Shown: piece after piece, positions 49,301 through 58,950 of the stretch
Layout: each line of letters begins with the position of its first letter
How positions within the stretch are numbered: the stretch's first letter is position 1
Assembly (NCBI GenBank): GCA_021234155.1
Contig: JAJEKV010000001.1
Location: 15,556,245-15,620,244 of the forward strand
DNA: 64,000 bases
Direction: 5' to 3'
DNA from: Isoetes taiwanensis
Lineage: Eukaryota; Streptophyta; Lycopodiopsida; Isoetales; Isoetaceae
The notes under the pieces: generated by a model
The model's input: the letters and a program-made list of their open reading frames with translations, nothing else
The model's database searches: none
Told to the model about the DNA's origin: nothing
Translations under genes and position numbers: made by a program

Positions 49301-50796
49301 TCTTTTGTTAGAAAAAAGCATCGGATCCGTGACCTTGAACATCAACTCCAGCAAGCAGTTCAATCTGGCGAGGAGGCCCAAACCAAACGGGGAGGGATAT
49401 CTTGACATTGCCACCAACATCCCGTGGACTTCTCTACTCCTTCCGGCTATCTTGACTATGTGGTGGCCCGGCGGCACCTCTTTCTTTTGAAATGGTAATG
49501 CGGCCAATGGCAATGTTCATCAACGACCACTCAAAAGTATGGACTTCCTTGAATCGGCGGGGATCTTTCTATAGAAGACAAGGGTTTATTTTGTGCACTC
49601 TTAGTCTTTGATCAGCTCACGGTTGAAGATCCCGAATTAGTCATCTTCCGAGTTGTTCAACCCATGGCTTATGTTTTCATGACTTCTACGGGGATCTCGG
49701 GGATAAATTCGGGATGAGGCCCATCGTGTTTTTTCAAGGCAACTCAAATCTTTGCTTGGTTATTATCACCAACCAACAAATATTTCCAGGATCCTGCTCA
49801 GTCTCAGACTTTTGAACAAGAGTACATGCCTGAATTGGCTCAGCACTTACCTCTGTGGCAGGTTGAAACGTTGGAACAGGTAAACAAAAATCAAAGCACC
49901 ACGATGATCTTGAGTTTGCTCGGTTTATATGCAGCACTTGGGAGGCTACAATCAACTCCGTGGCCTTCTGGAAAGCAAGACCATTCCCACGGGTTGGGTC
50001 AATCCTCCTGTCTATCAATTACTCTCTACTTGAAATGGGACCATTGGTGTCGTGCTCTTGATCAAAATCTTGTTCAAGCATTCAGGGACATGGCTCTGCA
50101 ACCCACGCTCACGGGCATGATTCCCTCTCCATATGCTTCCTTAGGAGCCCCTCCCCGCCCACGGTTCCTTTCTTCTGATTGGCGTCTTCCCTTTTGGGCC
50201 TTGGTCATGGATAGCCCGCGCCGGGTCGACTCATACTTAGATCTCCACGGATCTCGGTGGGATCCCGAGATTTGTCGAGGCAGCTCAATTGGGAGGATAA
50301 TGCCACTTTGGACACTCTTGAAAATTGGATTTACATCGGTAATGGCGTGGTTGGCAAAAGCCTGGCGATGCTCTTAATGGTCTTGACACCTTCTTGCGAG
50401 AATGCGCCACCTCACCGAGATCCTTCATTCTGCCGTCAGCGCGTTTTTACGTCTTTGCTCTCAAATGCATCTGGTCGAGCTCTTTAAATAGGCGGCGTCA
50501 ATCTTTCCTTTGCAATCCGAATGCGGTACGGTGCCTTGGTCTTCAAACTTGCCTTCTCATGGAGTGCCGGTTTGTTCCTTGACTGCCCATCTTTGCCTGG
50601 AAGACATGGTGCGCTCTCACTTCCTCATTGAGGCCCATCACGCCCTAGGGCTCAACACCCCGACGCTCTTCAAACACGCCCGGGACCTCATTGCTCATTA
50701 CCATAATGGCGCCCGACCTCATTCCGTGAGGATCACTTTCCATTCTTTGGTTTCCCCCGGGCTTACACTTCCTCCTTTTCTTGGTGAGTGTCATTT
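49301..50796. other. Remaining 3' internal part of the gypsy element
   Basis: Decayed sequence with overlapping short frames, for example 49,826-50,377 (+), which read like further broken parts of the extra ORF. No named domain is seen. Confidence 0.4.
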
Positions 50797-50806
50797 GGTG
50801 GGGGAG
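50797..50806 (+). promoter_or_regulatory. Polypurine tract of the gypsy element
   Basis: GGTGGGGGAG lies immediately before the TG of the 3' LTR, the place where plus-strand DNA synthesis is primed. A single T interrupts it. Confidence 0.75.
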
Positions 50807-51401
50807 TGTTAGTCCCGTGCCTTACAGTTCAGGACTATTCATGCATCTGACGGACCAGGTCAAGCTCAAGGATCCACAGACGGGCATGGGTCAGCCATCA
50901 AAGGCTCGTGAAGACCAAGCGGCCGAACCCACCTTGGTCAAAGCTGCGTCCGGAGTCAACAAGAGGCGCCCGGACAAGTGATGACCCGTCACCGCCCGTG
51001 TCAGCGTCAGCGTGATTCTAGGCATTTCAAGAGGCACCGCCAACATTACTGCAAATCAGGCCTCCTTCCAGGAGTCGGCACCGAGATCAGTCCGAGTGTC
51101 TATATTGGGCCAGAGGCCATTGTACTATATATATGAGTAGAGCTAGCATATGAGGGCTAGATGAGTTTTGAGTCTTGTCTCTTTTCAGTCTTCTCTCAAT
51201 TGCGAGAGCTCATGTATGTTCATCAGTGATATCAAGGAAGCATATCATTTTCCTCTCATTGTTCTTTTCTGTTCCGTTTTCTTCTTCTTGTTCTTTTCTT
51301 GCAAATCCCGCGTGACATAGTCCCCCCGGATTCTCCTGTTAGATCCAAGGGTCCTCACAGAGGGCTGTCTTGCAGGAGTTCCCGAACCCAGACCCCAAAC
51401 A
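50807..51401 (+). repeat. 3' LTR of the gypsy element
   Basis: 595 bp, TGTTAGTCCCGTGCC to ACCCCAAACA, matching the 5' LTR. A TATA-like run lies at about 51,124-51,136. Confidence 0.93.
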
Positions 51402-52363
51402 GTCCGTCACTATCCTTCAGCGCCTCCGGCGGCCCTCTTTTTCGCTCCTCTCCTTCCTCTCTACGTCCTTTATCCTATCCGATCGCTTGGGTGGTGGTGG
51501 CGCTCCTTTTCTTCTCCTCCCGCTATGCGCTTTGCGACCCAACTCCACACCTGGCGGTTCTAGCTGTCTATTGAGGGTTTTTGCACTTGTAGCGGATCTT
51601 TTTCTATTTGGTATGCTCATTACATATCTTTGGCATATTTGCTATTTGGCTTTATCTCGATAGGATGCATATTGCATTTGGCACTACATTGAGATTTTCC
51701 GACATGGGTTTATATTGGATTATTTTTCATTTTTATGCTTCTCTTTATTTAGATATGGGGTGTCCTACGTTGTTGTCCACAAGGTATTGTATTGGGCACA
51801 TTCTAATTTGTGCATGGTGTCGCTATTTAACTTTATCTGGATATGATGCATATTGCGTTTGGCACCACATTGTCTATTTATCATCTTTAGTGATGTTGTA
51901 GATAACATTGTCTAGCATTATTTTGCAATGCATATTTCTTTTTACATGATTGTTATCCACCGTTGGGTGGCGCTTTTTCCACCATGGTGGTGATGCTATT
52001 TCCACACGGGGTGATCTTTGTTTCTTTCTACCTCGGGGTGGCGATATTTCTTTTTGCGTAATTGTTTTCCACCCGTTGGGTGACGATAATTGTTTTCCAC
52101 CGTTGGGTGATGTTATCTCCATAGCGGGTGATGCGTTTATTTCCACCTCGGGGGGTGGCGCATATTTCTTTCTCGTAATTGTTTTCCCACCACCCTATTG
52201 GGGTGATGCTCTCTTTTCTGCTTCATGTTGAATTTTCTCTAACCATTCCACGGGTGTTTTTCGAGTTCTTTGTGTTGCTTGCGGTTTTTCGCCCTCGGCT
52301 TATAGTTAAGGAAGTTCTTTGGTAGTCGGCGGTTTTGTGTCTCTTGCGAGTCCTTTCCCAGAA
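51402..52363 (+). other. Outer-insertion sequence right of the gypsy element
   Basis: There is no gene here. A 52-bp stretch (GCTATTT..CTTTATCT.GATA..ATGCATATTGC) occurs at 51,642-51,694 and again at 51,821-51,873. The hairpin array at 51,931-52,212 is listed separately. A ~67-bp stretch at 52,232-52,300 recurs at 52,532-52,598. Confidence 0.55.
51931..52212 (+). repeat. 115-bp tandem repeat carrying mini-hairpins
   Basis: Three units start with the linker ATATTTCTTTYTNNGTAATTGTTTTCC at about 51,931, 52,045 and 52,160. After each linker come one to four short hairpins with CCACC/GGTGG arms: CCACCGTTGGGTGG (51,957), CCACCATGGTGG (51,979), CCACCCGTTGGGTG (52,069), CCACCGTTGGGTG (52,097), CCACCTCGGGGGGTGG (52,143) and CCCACCACCCTATTGGGGTG (52,186), plus three weaker ones. 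Not coding. Confidence 0.75.
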
Positions 52364-52500
52364 TAGCATCGATCCGAGCCATCGGATCGCCATTCAGGAA
52401 AGGAAGCTGCTATATAAGGCTCTTTCCTCTTTTCGCACCGGTTATCGGCGTCTTCTCTGGCGGCTCTTCTTCTATTCTCGTTGCTTCCCTCCCTTCCGCC
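52364..52500 (+). promoter_or_regulatory. Promoter-like module, right copy
   Basis: Same as 34,606-34,745: the inverted repeat CGATCCGA-GCCA-TCGGATCG, then CTGCTATATAAGGCTC and a pyrimidine-rich leader. Small indels separate the copies. Confidence 0.55.
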
Positions 52501-52601
52501 TATTTTGCGTGAGGGCATGAGTTTGCTTTTCTCTAACCATTCACGGGTTTTTTAGGGTTTTTGTGTTGCTTGCGAGGCTTCCGCCCTCTTACGGGGTCCT
52601 G

Positions 52602-52775
52602 CTATATTTTCTGTTAAGCCATCAACTCATCTCTTTCGGTTTTCGGGCAACACATTCAAGGTTGTTGGCGACCATTTCTCATCTGGGGTCCTGCTATATT
52701 TTGTGTTCGCCATCAACTCATCTCTTTCGGTTTTCCAGGCAACACATTCAAGGTTGTTGGCGACCATTTCTCATT
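52602..52775 (+). repeat. ~84-bp tandem duplication
   Basis: TCCTGCTATATTTTSTGTT ... CATCAACTCATCTCTTTCGG ... AAGGTTGTTGGCGACCATTT occurs twice back to back. The second copy provides the left arm of the T-run hairpin at 52,757-52,836. Confidence 0.85.
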
Positions 52776-52836
52776 AGGGTTTTCCTCGAAAACCCGAAAG
52801 GGCGGGGTTTTTTATCCCGATGAGAAGTTGTCGCCA
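52757..52836 (+). repeat. T-run hairpin element, copy 2
   Basis: The left arm TGGCGACCATTTCTCATTAGGG (52,758-52,779) pairs with 52,814-52,836 at 18 of 23 positions, plus two G-T wobbles. The core GGGTTTTCCTCGAAAACCC is itself a perfect 8-bp hairpin with loop CTC and is followed by GAAAGGGCGGGGTTTTTTATCCC. It sits at the right end of the outer insertion. Confidence 0.65.
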
Positions 52837-52963
52837 TTACCCTTTTATATTGCCTGTGCACATTTCTTTTTACGGGGTAGTCCGATATTGTTCCTATGGT
52901 CGGCTACCCCTCTCTATTCTTCCAAACATTGTATACTGCTGCTGTGATGAATGACAAGCCTAT

Positions 52964-53561
52964 CTAGGCCGGTTTTGTGTCTCTTGAAACAGTTGATGTA
53001 TTTACCTGCTTATGCATCTTTGCTACTTCACCTGCATGGCTTGAGCCTAAAGGAGTATAAGAGCAAAAATTTTCTGGAAACCCACCAGCCTTCTCCATTT
53101 GACTCATAGACCATAAGTCAGACTTTCGTGCTAAATCCTTCCACCGAACATTATCCTTGATAGAAGATTCAGACATTGAGACATCTGAAGTGAAAACCCC
53201 TTCACCAAAACCTACGCCACACCCTGTTGTGGAAAACCCCCGCTACAACAAAACCTCTAAGACACAGAGATCCACCCAAGAGAATAGTGCAGGTTGCTCC
53301 ACTGAGCCTAATCGACCCTGCTACTACCTCCAATCCTCAGAGGATTTCAGGCAAGATTCTGGAATATGGCCGAAACTGAAAGACCCTTGACTTGCACCAG
53401 TAATCTTCTGTAAAAGCATTCATATAATATACCAATGGAAAGGGCTCGAAGAGAACTTTCCAAAGGTGTAAAGAACACTGAATTCTGACTCCGAACGCCA
53501 AAGTTATCGCCGCTCAAAGTTTGCTCCGGCAAAGTACTGCGCCCTACCTGCGACTTTTTTT
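52964..53561 (-). pseudogene. LINE 5' leader and ORF1 start
   Basis: This is the 5' end of the minus-strand LINE. The leader begins at 53,561. ORF1 opens with an ATG at 53,176 (MSESSIKDNVRWKDLARKSD) and runs to the junction with the outer insertion at about 52,970, where the frame meets a stop in foreign sequence. It continues in the ORF1 part at 34,600-33,158. Confidence 0.7.
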
Positions 53562-53576
53562 ACCTTGTGCCATTAG
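53562..53576. repeat. Right target-site duplication of minus-strand LINE
   Basis: ACCTTGTGCCATTAG, identical to 29,122-29,136. The same 15 bases, with the following TTACCCTG, recur once more at 53,628-53,650. Confidence 0.9.
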
Positions 53577-53594
53577 TTACCCTGTTAACATAGT

Positions 53595-53682
53595 TAGCAG
53601 AAATAAGATATCCAAACAATATGTTAACCTTGTGCCATTAGTTACCCTGCTAATATATTGTTTGGATATCTTATTTCTGCTA
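53595..53682. repeat. Perfect 28-bp inverted repeat around a copy of the target site
   Basis: TAGCAGAAATAAGATATCCA followed by AACAATAT (53,595-53,622) is the exact reverse complement of 53,655-53,682. Between the arms is a second copy of ACCTTGTGCCATTAGTTACC. Confidence 0.9.
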
Positions 53683-54725
53683 AATGCTTAACAGCCTTGT
53701 AAATATTGTTGATAGAAGTATGGCACCATGAGGATGATAGTAGTTGACAATTGCATGGGTGGCAATGTGGAAGTAATGATGAAAACTCACCTAACACTTT
53801 ATCTACTGTAGCAACCACCACATTGATCAAAAACCTAAAGAATGCAACTCATATAGAAGTTGTTTTAACTCCTCTTACAATGCAGTTCATTTTAGCCTAG
53901 TCACAAACAACCAGCATAAAATTCCAAAGCAAGATATGTTCCAGTAACTTACATCTTGAAATGCCTTCGCGTATTTGATTAATCAGGTACGTCTGGAGAA
54001 CCCATATTTGATTAAATAGGTACATCTAGAGAAGTAAGAGTCTCGTGTTGCATTACTCTAGATCCGATGAAGCCGCCAATTGCATGGTGGGCAATTGCAT
54101 TGCCATTTTCAAAAGGTACTCCTATACAACATCTGAATTCATAATCTAAAACAACATTACCTTGTGCCACTTTGTTAGCAAGACCATCCATCATAGCCAG
54201 ACCCAGGAGGCTATGCTGGTGTTTGAGACCATTCGAACACATATAACATTTGAGGCAAATGTTCTATATGTCCAAAATGAAAAAAACCTCTCTGCGTGCA
54301 GATACTTACTCATCTCATTCAGCTACAAATAGGAATCCATATGAGAAAAACCAATCTATAAGCAACTCCTAGAGAAGCAGAGTGCCAGGATCGTGGAGGG
54401 CAATCTTAAACAATAATGAGATGTACAAAGCAAGCAAATAGAAGATATGTCAATTGCAAGGAATCTAAAAAAGAAATAGAAACAATCCAATTTGCTATGT
54501 TACTATGCAGATTGTTACCTTCGATAGCAGTGATGTTGAACCACCTTGACATGATGAGGCATCACTTCACTCTGTCATTCAAGTTGGCACATTCAGAATG
54601 TTTTAATCCATGCTTGAGCAGAATATAAATTTCACAGACAAATACGATCAAATATATGGAGCTATCCTGAGAACTGTTGTCGTAAAAATGCCAGCATAAG
54701 TGTGGAACAATCGAATTATAAGCAG

Positions 54726-54895
54726 CCTAGCATACCTCAGCAGAAGAGATATGCTCCCAATTATGATCGACCTAGCATGCTCAGCAAAAGAGATATGCTC
54801 CCAATCATGATTGGCCTAGAATACCTCAGCAGAAGAAATATGCTCTTAATTATGATTGGCCTGTCATACCTCAACAAAAGAGATATGTTCTTGAC
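54726..54895. repeat. 45-bp minisatellite, about 3.8 copies
   Basis: The unit is CCTAGCATACCTCAGCAGAAG followed by AGATATGCTC and an AATTATGATYG tail. Copies start at 54,726, 54,771, 54,815 and 54,860. The unit is a multiple of three, so a frame stays open through it, but I see no other sign of coding. Confidence 0.88.
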
Positions 54896-55258
54896 TAATC
54901 TGCTAACTACTATGCATTAGATGCCATTTTTGTCAACTTCAAGTGCAAGAGTATCATATTCCAACATTTTCACAGTGTAAACACCCGTGCTATAACTAAT
55001 TGCAAAAAAGTTTGTTGACGATTCGAAAGACATGAGGTATGTATTAAATAAGAACACCTAATATATAATAGTGCAATTCAACCTCTAATTGCCATATAGA
55101 TATATAAATGGCATCGATGTGGCATAATGCTAAGAGGCGTACGGTTACCTATGCTGCAATTAGTCCTCTGATTCCTGTCAAGCATGTGGAAAAGGGTATT
55201 GATGAGAATAAAAAAATCTGCTAATTGTATCAAGTGATTATATTTTGAAAGGCAAGAG

Positions 55259-55505
55259 CGTTCGTTTGGCTCAGTGGAAACTATAAAAGAAGAGCACTCT
55301 CTGAGCTAAAAGAAGAGCAGTCTCAGCAGTTTGGAGGGTTATTAGATTTTCGAAGCTCCAACGTTCCTTTGGCTCAGTGACAACTATAAAGGAAGAGCAC
55401 TCTCTGAGAACTATAAAAAAGGAGCAGTCTCAGCAGTTTGGAGGGTTATTAGATTTTCGAAGGTCCAACGTTCCTTTGGCTCACTGACAACTATAAAGAA
55501 AGATT
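55259..55505. repeat. ~105-bp tandem repeat, about 2.4 copies
   Basis: Units starting CGTTCSTTTGGCTCASTG begin at about 55,259, 55,362 and 55,469. Each includes AAGAGCACTCTCTGAG and CAGCAGTTTGGAGGGTTATT. Confidence 0.9.
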
Positions 55506-55543
55506 TGTTTCAGCATTTTGATGAAGAATTATTAGCTACTTTA

Positions 55544-55688
55544 TAGATAGTGCGTCCTCCTATTCAGTTCTGTTTAGAACAGATGACAATAATAAGCAAA
55601 GAGTTACATAATACCTAGATAGTGCATCCTCTTATTCAGTTATGTTTAGCACAGATGACAATAATAAGCAAAGAGTTACATAATACCG
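55544..55688. repeat. ~72-bp tandem duplication
   Basis: TAGATAGTGCRTCCTCYTATTCAG through AAAGAGTTACATAATACC occurs at 55,544-55,615 and 55,616-55,688. Confidence 0.9.
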
Positions 55689-57429
55689 AATACGACAAAG
55701 TAATGCTTTATTACTGGCTTGATCAATTGCGCACTACTTCCTTTATCACTCAAGAGCAGCATGATATAGTGATCACATGGAAACCTATTAAACTTTCAAA
55801 GTTAACATTAGAAATCCTAGTATTCAGTCTGGCATCATTTCGAAAGAGCTTTGGCGCCATATAGTGTTCCTACTTTAGTTTAGAGAATGGAATCCATATA
55901 CTAAATTGGTTATTTTCCCCGAAGGCAGAAACTAACCTTATAACATAAACTAACCTTGTTTCTCCTCTACACCCGAGCATCAATTGGCAGTTCTCAAGTC
56001 CATCAATTACACCTATAATTATCAGCATTTCATCTCCGCAAAAATCAAATCTATATAAGGAACGAATTTAGAACATAGTGGTTGCTATCAAAATAAATGT
56101 GCCCTTACAACTGAGCAGCTTGGTGAACCAACCCTTAGCTCCAGCTCATAGACCTGTCTTTGTTGGCCTCATATTCAAAAGAGCCCAGAGCCTAAGTGCA
56201 CAAAAAGATCCCACCATAACCTAGATGAACCATAAGAGTTCTTAACAATCAAAGAACAACGCTCTGTTATCTGGTTTCTACATCCAAAACATGGTGCAAC
56301 AGTAATCCAAACCCACTTCCAATGCAGACTGCCAGTGTGCCACCATAAAATGCACCATAAAATGCACAGATGTAAGAGATGGAAATTACTATTCAACATT
56401 TTATTACTTTAATTAATACATAAAATAGAAGAAAAAGAATTCTCCAACCTTAGCTTACCAAATGAACTGAGTGCAGAGATTTTACGGCGTCGAAACCATA
56501 AAATGAGCAACTTTGTCGATGCGCAAATTCATGTCTATAAACATGCTGGATAAATCTCAAAAGCATAAACATAACCTAATCCATTTTGGCCACTCTATTT
56601 AAAGTTTCCAATCTACTCTTTGCATAATCTGTGACTCTATCGAAAGGGGGATGGATATGCCTCCTTTTCAAGACAATGAACTATAGGCTTTTCAAACTGG
56701 AAAGCAGCAAAGATTTCCTAATAAAGAGTGGGCATCCTCATATGTAAAGAGTTTGACACAGACCTGTATGGATAAATTTGAAATACTGTATTCCACTTTC
56801 TCCAAGGAAGCCTTCAAATTTGCATTGTTTATAGCCAAATTCAAAACAAACCTAAAACGGCATACCAATAGCGCTAAGAAAAGGAGACTTTACACAGACC
56901 TGTATGCACAAATTTGAACTGCAGTATTGTACTTCGTCCAAGGAGGCATTCATATTTTGGATTCGCCATAGCCATAGCCAGCTTCATAACAAAACTAAAA
57001 TAATGTAGCAATTCAGCTCACACTTACCAGTTCAAGTGCTCAATCCACCTGATACTATAATCCTCAAGGACGGATCCCAACACTTAAGAAAACATATAAA
57101 GACTAAATTCTAGACATGAGCTTACAGAAGGTCCAAGATCGACTTGGAGCTTTGACCAGAAGAATTGACATCTATCAAAAAAAAATCTTTGCATGGCAGC
57201 CCGACTTGCATCGACCCATCCATCCGCCCCTTCCAATCGACAAAGCTAGCAAACGCTCTTCAATTGCAGGAGATCACGGGAGGCCAAGGTCCCATCGGGT
57301 GTCCTCTAATTTGGGCACATTGCACCAACTCAGCATTCACAACAAACCTATTGTCACCAAAAAAATTCTTCAATTTTTGGAACATCGGAAAGTTTTTCGA
57401 CCACCAAAACCCTCAAAACCTTAGGAAAC

Positions 57430-58095
57430 TCACCTTAAAAAAAATCCAAAAACATTTTTCTCCACACCGGAAAATCCCAAATTAACAAGATTGATAACCC
57501 CAACAACTGCCGCCATTGTAGCACACAACGCCATAGTCGGTGCAGCAACAGCTAGTACCTTGTTTAGCTTCAGAGTTTTTTCTCTCAAAACCATATATTC
57601 CTGAATATCCTTCTCTCTAATCCGCTTTGCTACCTTCTTCAAATCTTCGGCTATTTCTGGAGTCCATCCGTTGCAAGGATTGGTGACTGGAATTTCAGGA
57701 GTGGATTCCTCTACTTGGGTAAATAGGATTGGGAAACCCCTTTGACAAATTTGTCGAGTGCTTTTGGAGTGAAAAGAAGGGGAAAAGATTGGGCAATTTT
57801 TTGCAGACTGTGGTTTTTATCTTGCTAAAATGCCTGGGCATCTTCTGTGAGGTTGGGATCGATGCAGAGAGTGCCTTCAATTTCCTTGACGAGGGATTTG
57901 ATGAATCTAGAAGCTCCCCTTTGCTCCTCTACAAGCTGGAATGGTTGAAAGTGATTAATGACCAACATCGTAGGTGCGGTTAAACTGTTGAGCAGTGCCA
58001 CATCTATGGCAGAGGTCGGATTTGCACCATTTAAGGCTGCAATGATTGTCGTGAAACAGTCTATTCTAGTTGTTTGGGTTATGCCTTGCGTAGAC
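57430..58095 (-). pseudogene. Broken gene with C-terminal hydrophobic segment, unrecognised
   Basis: The minus-strand frame from about 58,095 reads TTIIAALNGANPTSAIDVAL and SLTAPTMLVINHFQPFQLVE, then IKSLVKEIEGTLCIDPN. It meets a TAG after DAQAF, continues in the same frame (LFTPKALDKFVKGVSQ), and then shifts to PVTNPCNGWTPEIAEDLKKV and KLNKVLAVAAPTMALCATMA (a probable membrane segment) before ending at 57,430. The long conserved-looking order with one stop and one frame shift suggests a recently dead gene or a sequence error. No family assigned; a start codon was not found. Confidence 0.45.
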
Positions 58096-58325
58096 TATGT
58101 ACACTATGTATTCATGCACTATTTGTACTATTGTATTGTATGGGCACCAGTGTGCCTAAGGGCGCCCTTTTAAAAGCGGGTTAGTTTGACCCCACGAAGA
58201 CCTCAAATGGGCGTGCAAGATGTATGCAAAGGGAATATCCTGTGAATTGTGCCAAGATCTAAAGGCCCAAAAGCCATAATACACGATTTAGCCATAATAC
58301 ACGATTTTGCATGGAGGGCCTGGTA

Positions 58326-58509
58326 TGTCTCGGGGTAATTGTGATTAGGTGGGGTAATTGTGATTAGGTAGACAAGCTAACAGACACACAGACTACGCAT
58401 AGATCTATGTCAAGGGTCTAGATTGTCTCGGGGTAATTGTGATTAGGTGGGGTAATTGTGATTAAGTAGACAAGCTAAGAGACACACAGACTACGCATAG
58501 ATCTATGTC
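58326..58509. repeat. 99-bp tandem duplication
   Basis: GTCTCGGGGTAATTGTGATT through ACTACGCATAGATCTATGTC occurs at 58,326-58,424 and 58,425-58,509. Each copy itself contains GGGGTAATTGTGATTA twice. Confidence 0.9.
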
Positions 58510-58751
58510 GCGTCATTATGATTCTATAGGAGATGCATAGACAATAAGAGATCAAGCAAAGGCAGCCCAGGGGTTTTGTCATGAATAATGGTGCCCATCA
58601 GAGTGTAGAGCCCTATAGAACATGAATATCTAGCACAATAACATGGTTTTTTTTTGTGTTTTTGTACGCTTTTCACTAAAGTTTTCCTATGATTTTGTGA
58701 TGTATTCAAATGGATGTACTAATGCGTACATCTAGAGTGCACCATTTCTGA

Positions 58752-58950
58752 GCCATTGATTTTAGCCTTTTTTTTCAATAATCAACAACCAATGGCTCAC
58801 AACAAAAAGCCCTTTTTTTGTGCGTGTGGTGCATAATGGGCACATGAAGGGCCATTGATTTTAGCTTTTTTTTTCCAATGGTCAACAACCAATGGCTCAC
58901 AACAAAAGCCCTTTTTTTTTGTGTGTGGTGCATAATGGGCACACGAAGGG
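58752..58950. repeat. ~100-bp tandem duplication
   Basis: GCCATTGATTTTAGC through GCATAATGGGCACAYGAAGG occurs at 58,752-58,850 and 58,851-58,950, differing mainly in the length of T runs. Confidence 0.9.

Larger units (their letters stand above)
40256..51401 (+). mobile_element. Ty3/gypsy LTR retrotransposon, Tat-like, 11.1 kb
   Basis: Two 595-bp LTRs, both TG...CA, enclose gag, protease, RT, RNase H and integrase in the Ty3/gypsy order, then about 4 kb of further sequence before the 3' LTR. Flanks are GCCCG (40,251-40,255) and GTCCG (51,402-51,406), a 5-bp target duplication with one difference. A polypurine tract precedes the 3' LTR. I could not find a tRNA-Met-type primer binding site after the 5' LTR. 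The protease motif IDGGS and the long 3' extra region fit the Tat group rather than chromoviruses; no chromodomain is seen. Coding parts are broken by stops and frame shifts. Confidence 0.92.
34600..52970. mobile_element. Large insertion splitting LINE ORF1 (outer element)
   Basis: LINE ORF1 stops abruptly at about 34,600-34,612 and resumes at about 52,970-52,986. Near the two ends lie direct copies of a ~135-bp module (34,606-34,745 and 52,364-52,500), which begin AATARCATCGATCCGAGCC and contain GCTATATAAGGCTC. The copies diverge after about 135 bp, so these are not ordinary full LTRs. Without the nested gypsy element the insertion is about 7.2 kb. It has no recognisable protein domain, is T-rich on the + strand, and is full of short repeats and hairpins. 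It may be a non-autonomous LTR-type element or a composite of several insertions. No clean target-site duplication was found. Confidence 0.55.
29137..53561 (-). mobile_element. LINE (plant L1-like), interrupted by an 18.4-kb insertion
   Basis: The LINE runs from its 5' end at 53,561 to its poly(A) tail at 29,147-29,137 and is flanked by a perfect 15-bp target-site duplication. Its own sequence is about 6 kb: 5' leader and start of ORF1 at 53,561-52,970, rest of ORF1 at about 34,600-33,158, ORF2 at 32,951-29,186. The intervening ~18.4 kb is foreign. Both ORFs carry stops and frame shifts, so the element is immobile. The presence of the 5' leader and both duplications shows it was a full-length insertion. 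Confidence 0.88.
53683..57429. other. Gene-free stretch with tandem duplications
   Basis: No family-like gene. An open minus-strand frame at 54,242-54,012 is unrecognised. Tandem repeats are listed separately. Confidence 0.5.

Noticed and set aside
51957-52205. Hairpin series as possible bacterial-type terminators
   Set aside because: The context is plant mobile DNA, the stems are only 4-6 bp, and they are embedded in a tandem repeat.
54726-54895. Regular repeats that might be a CRISPR array
   Set aside because: The units are directly adjacent with no unique spacers, and the genome is a plant. It is a minisatellite.
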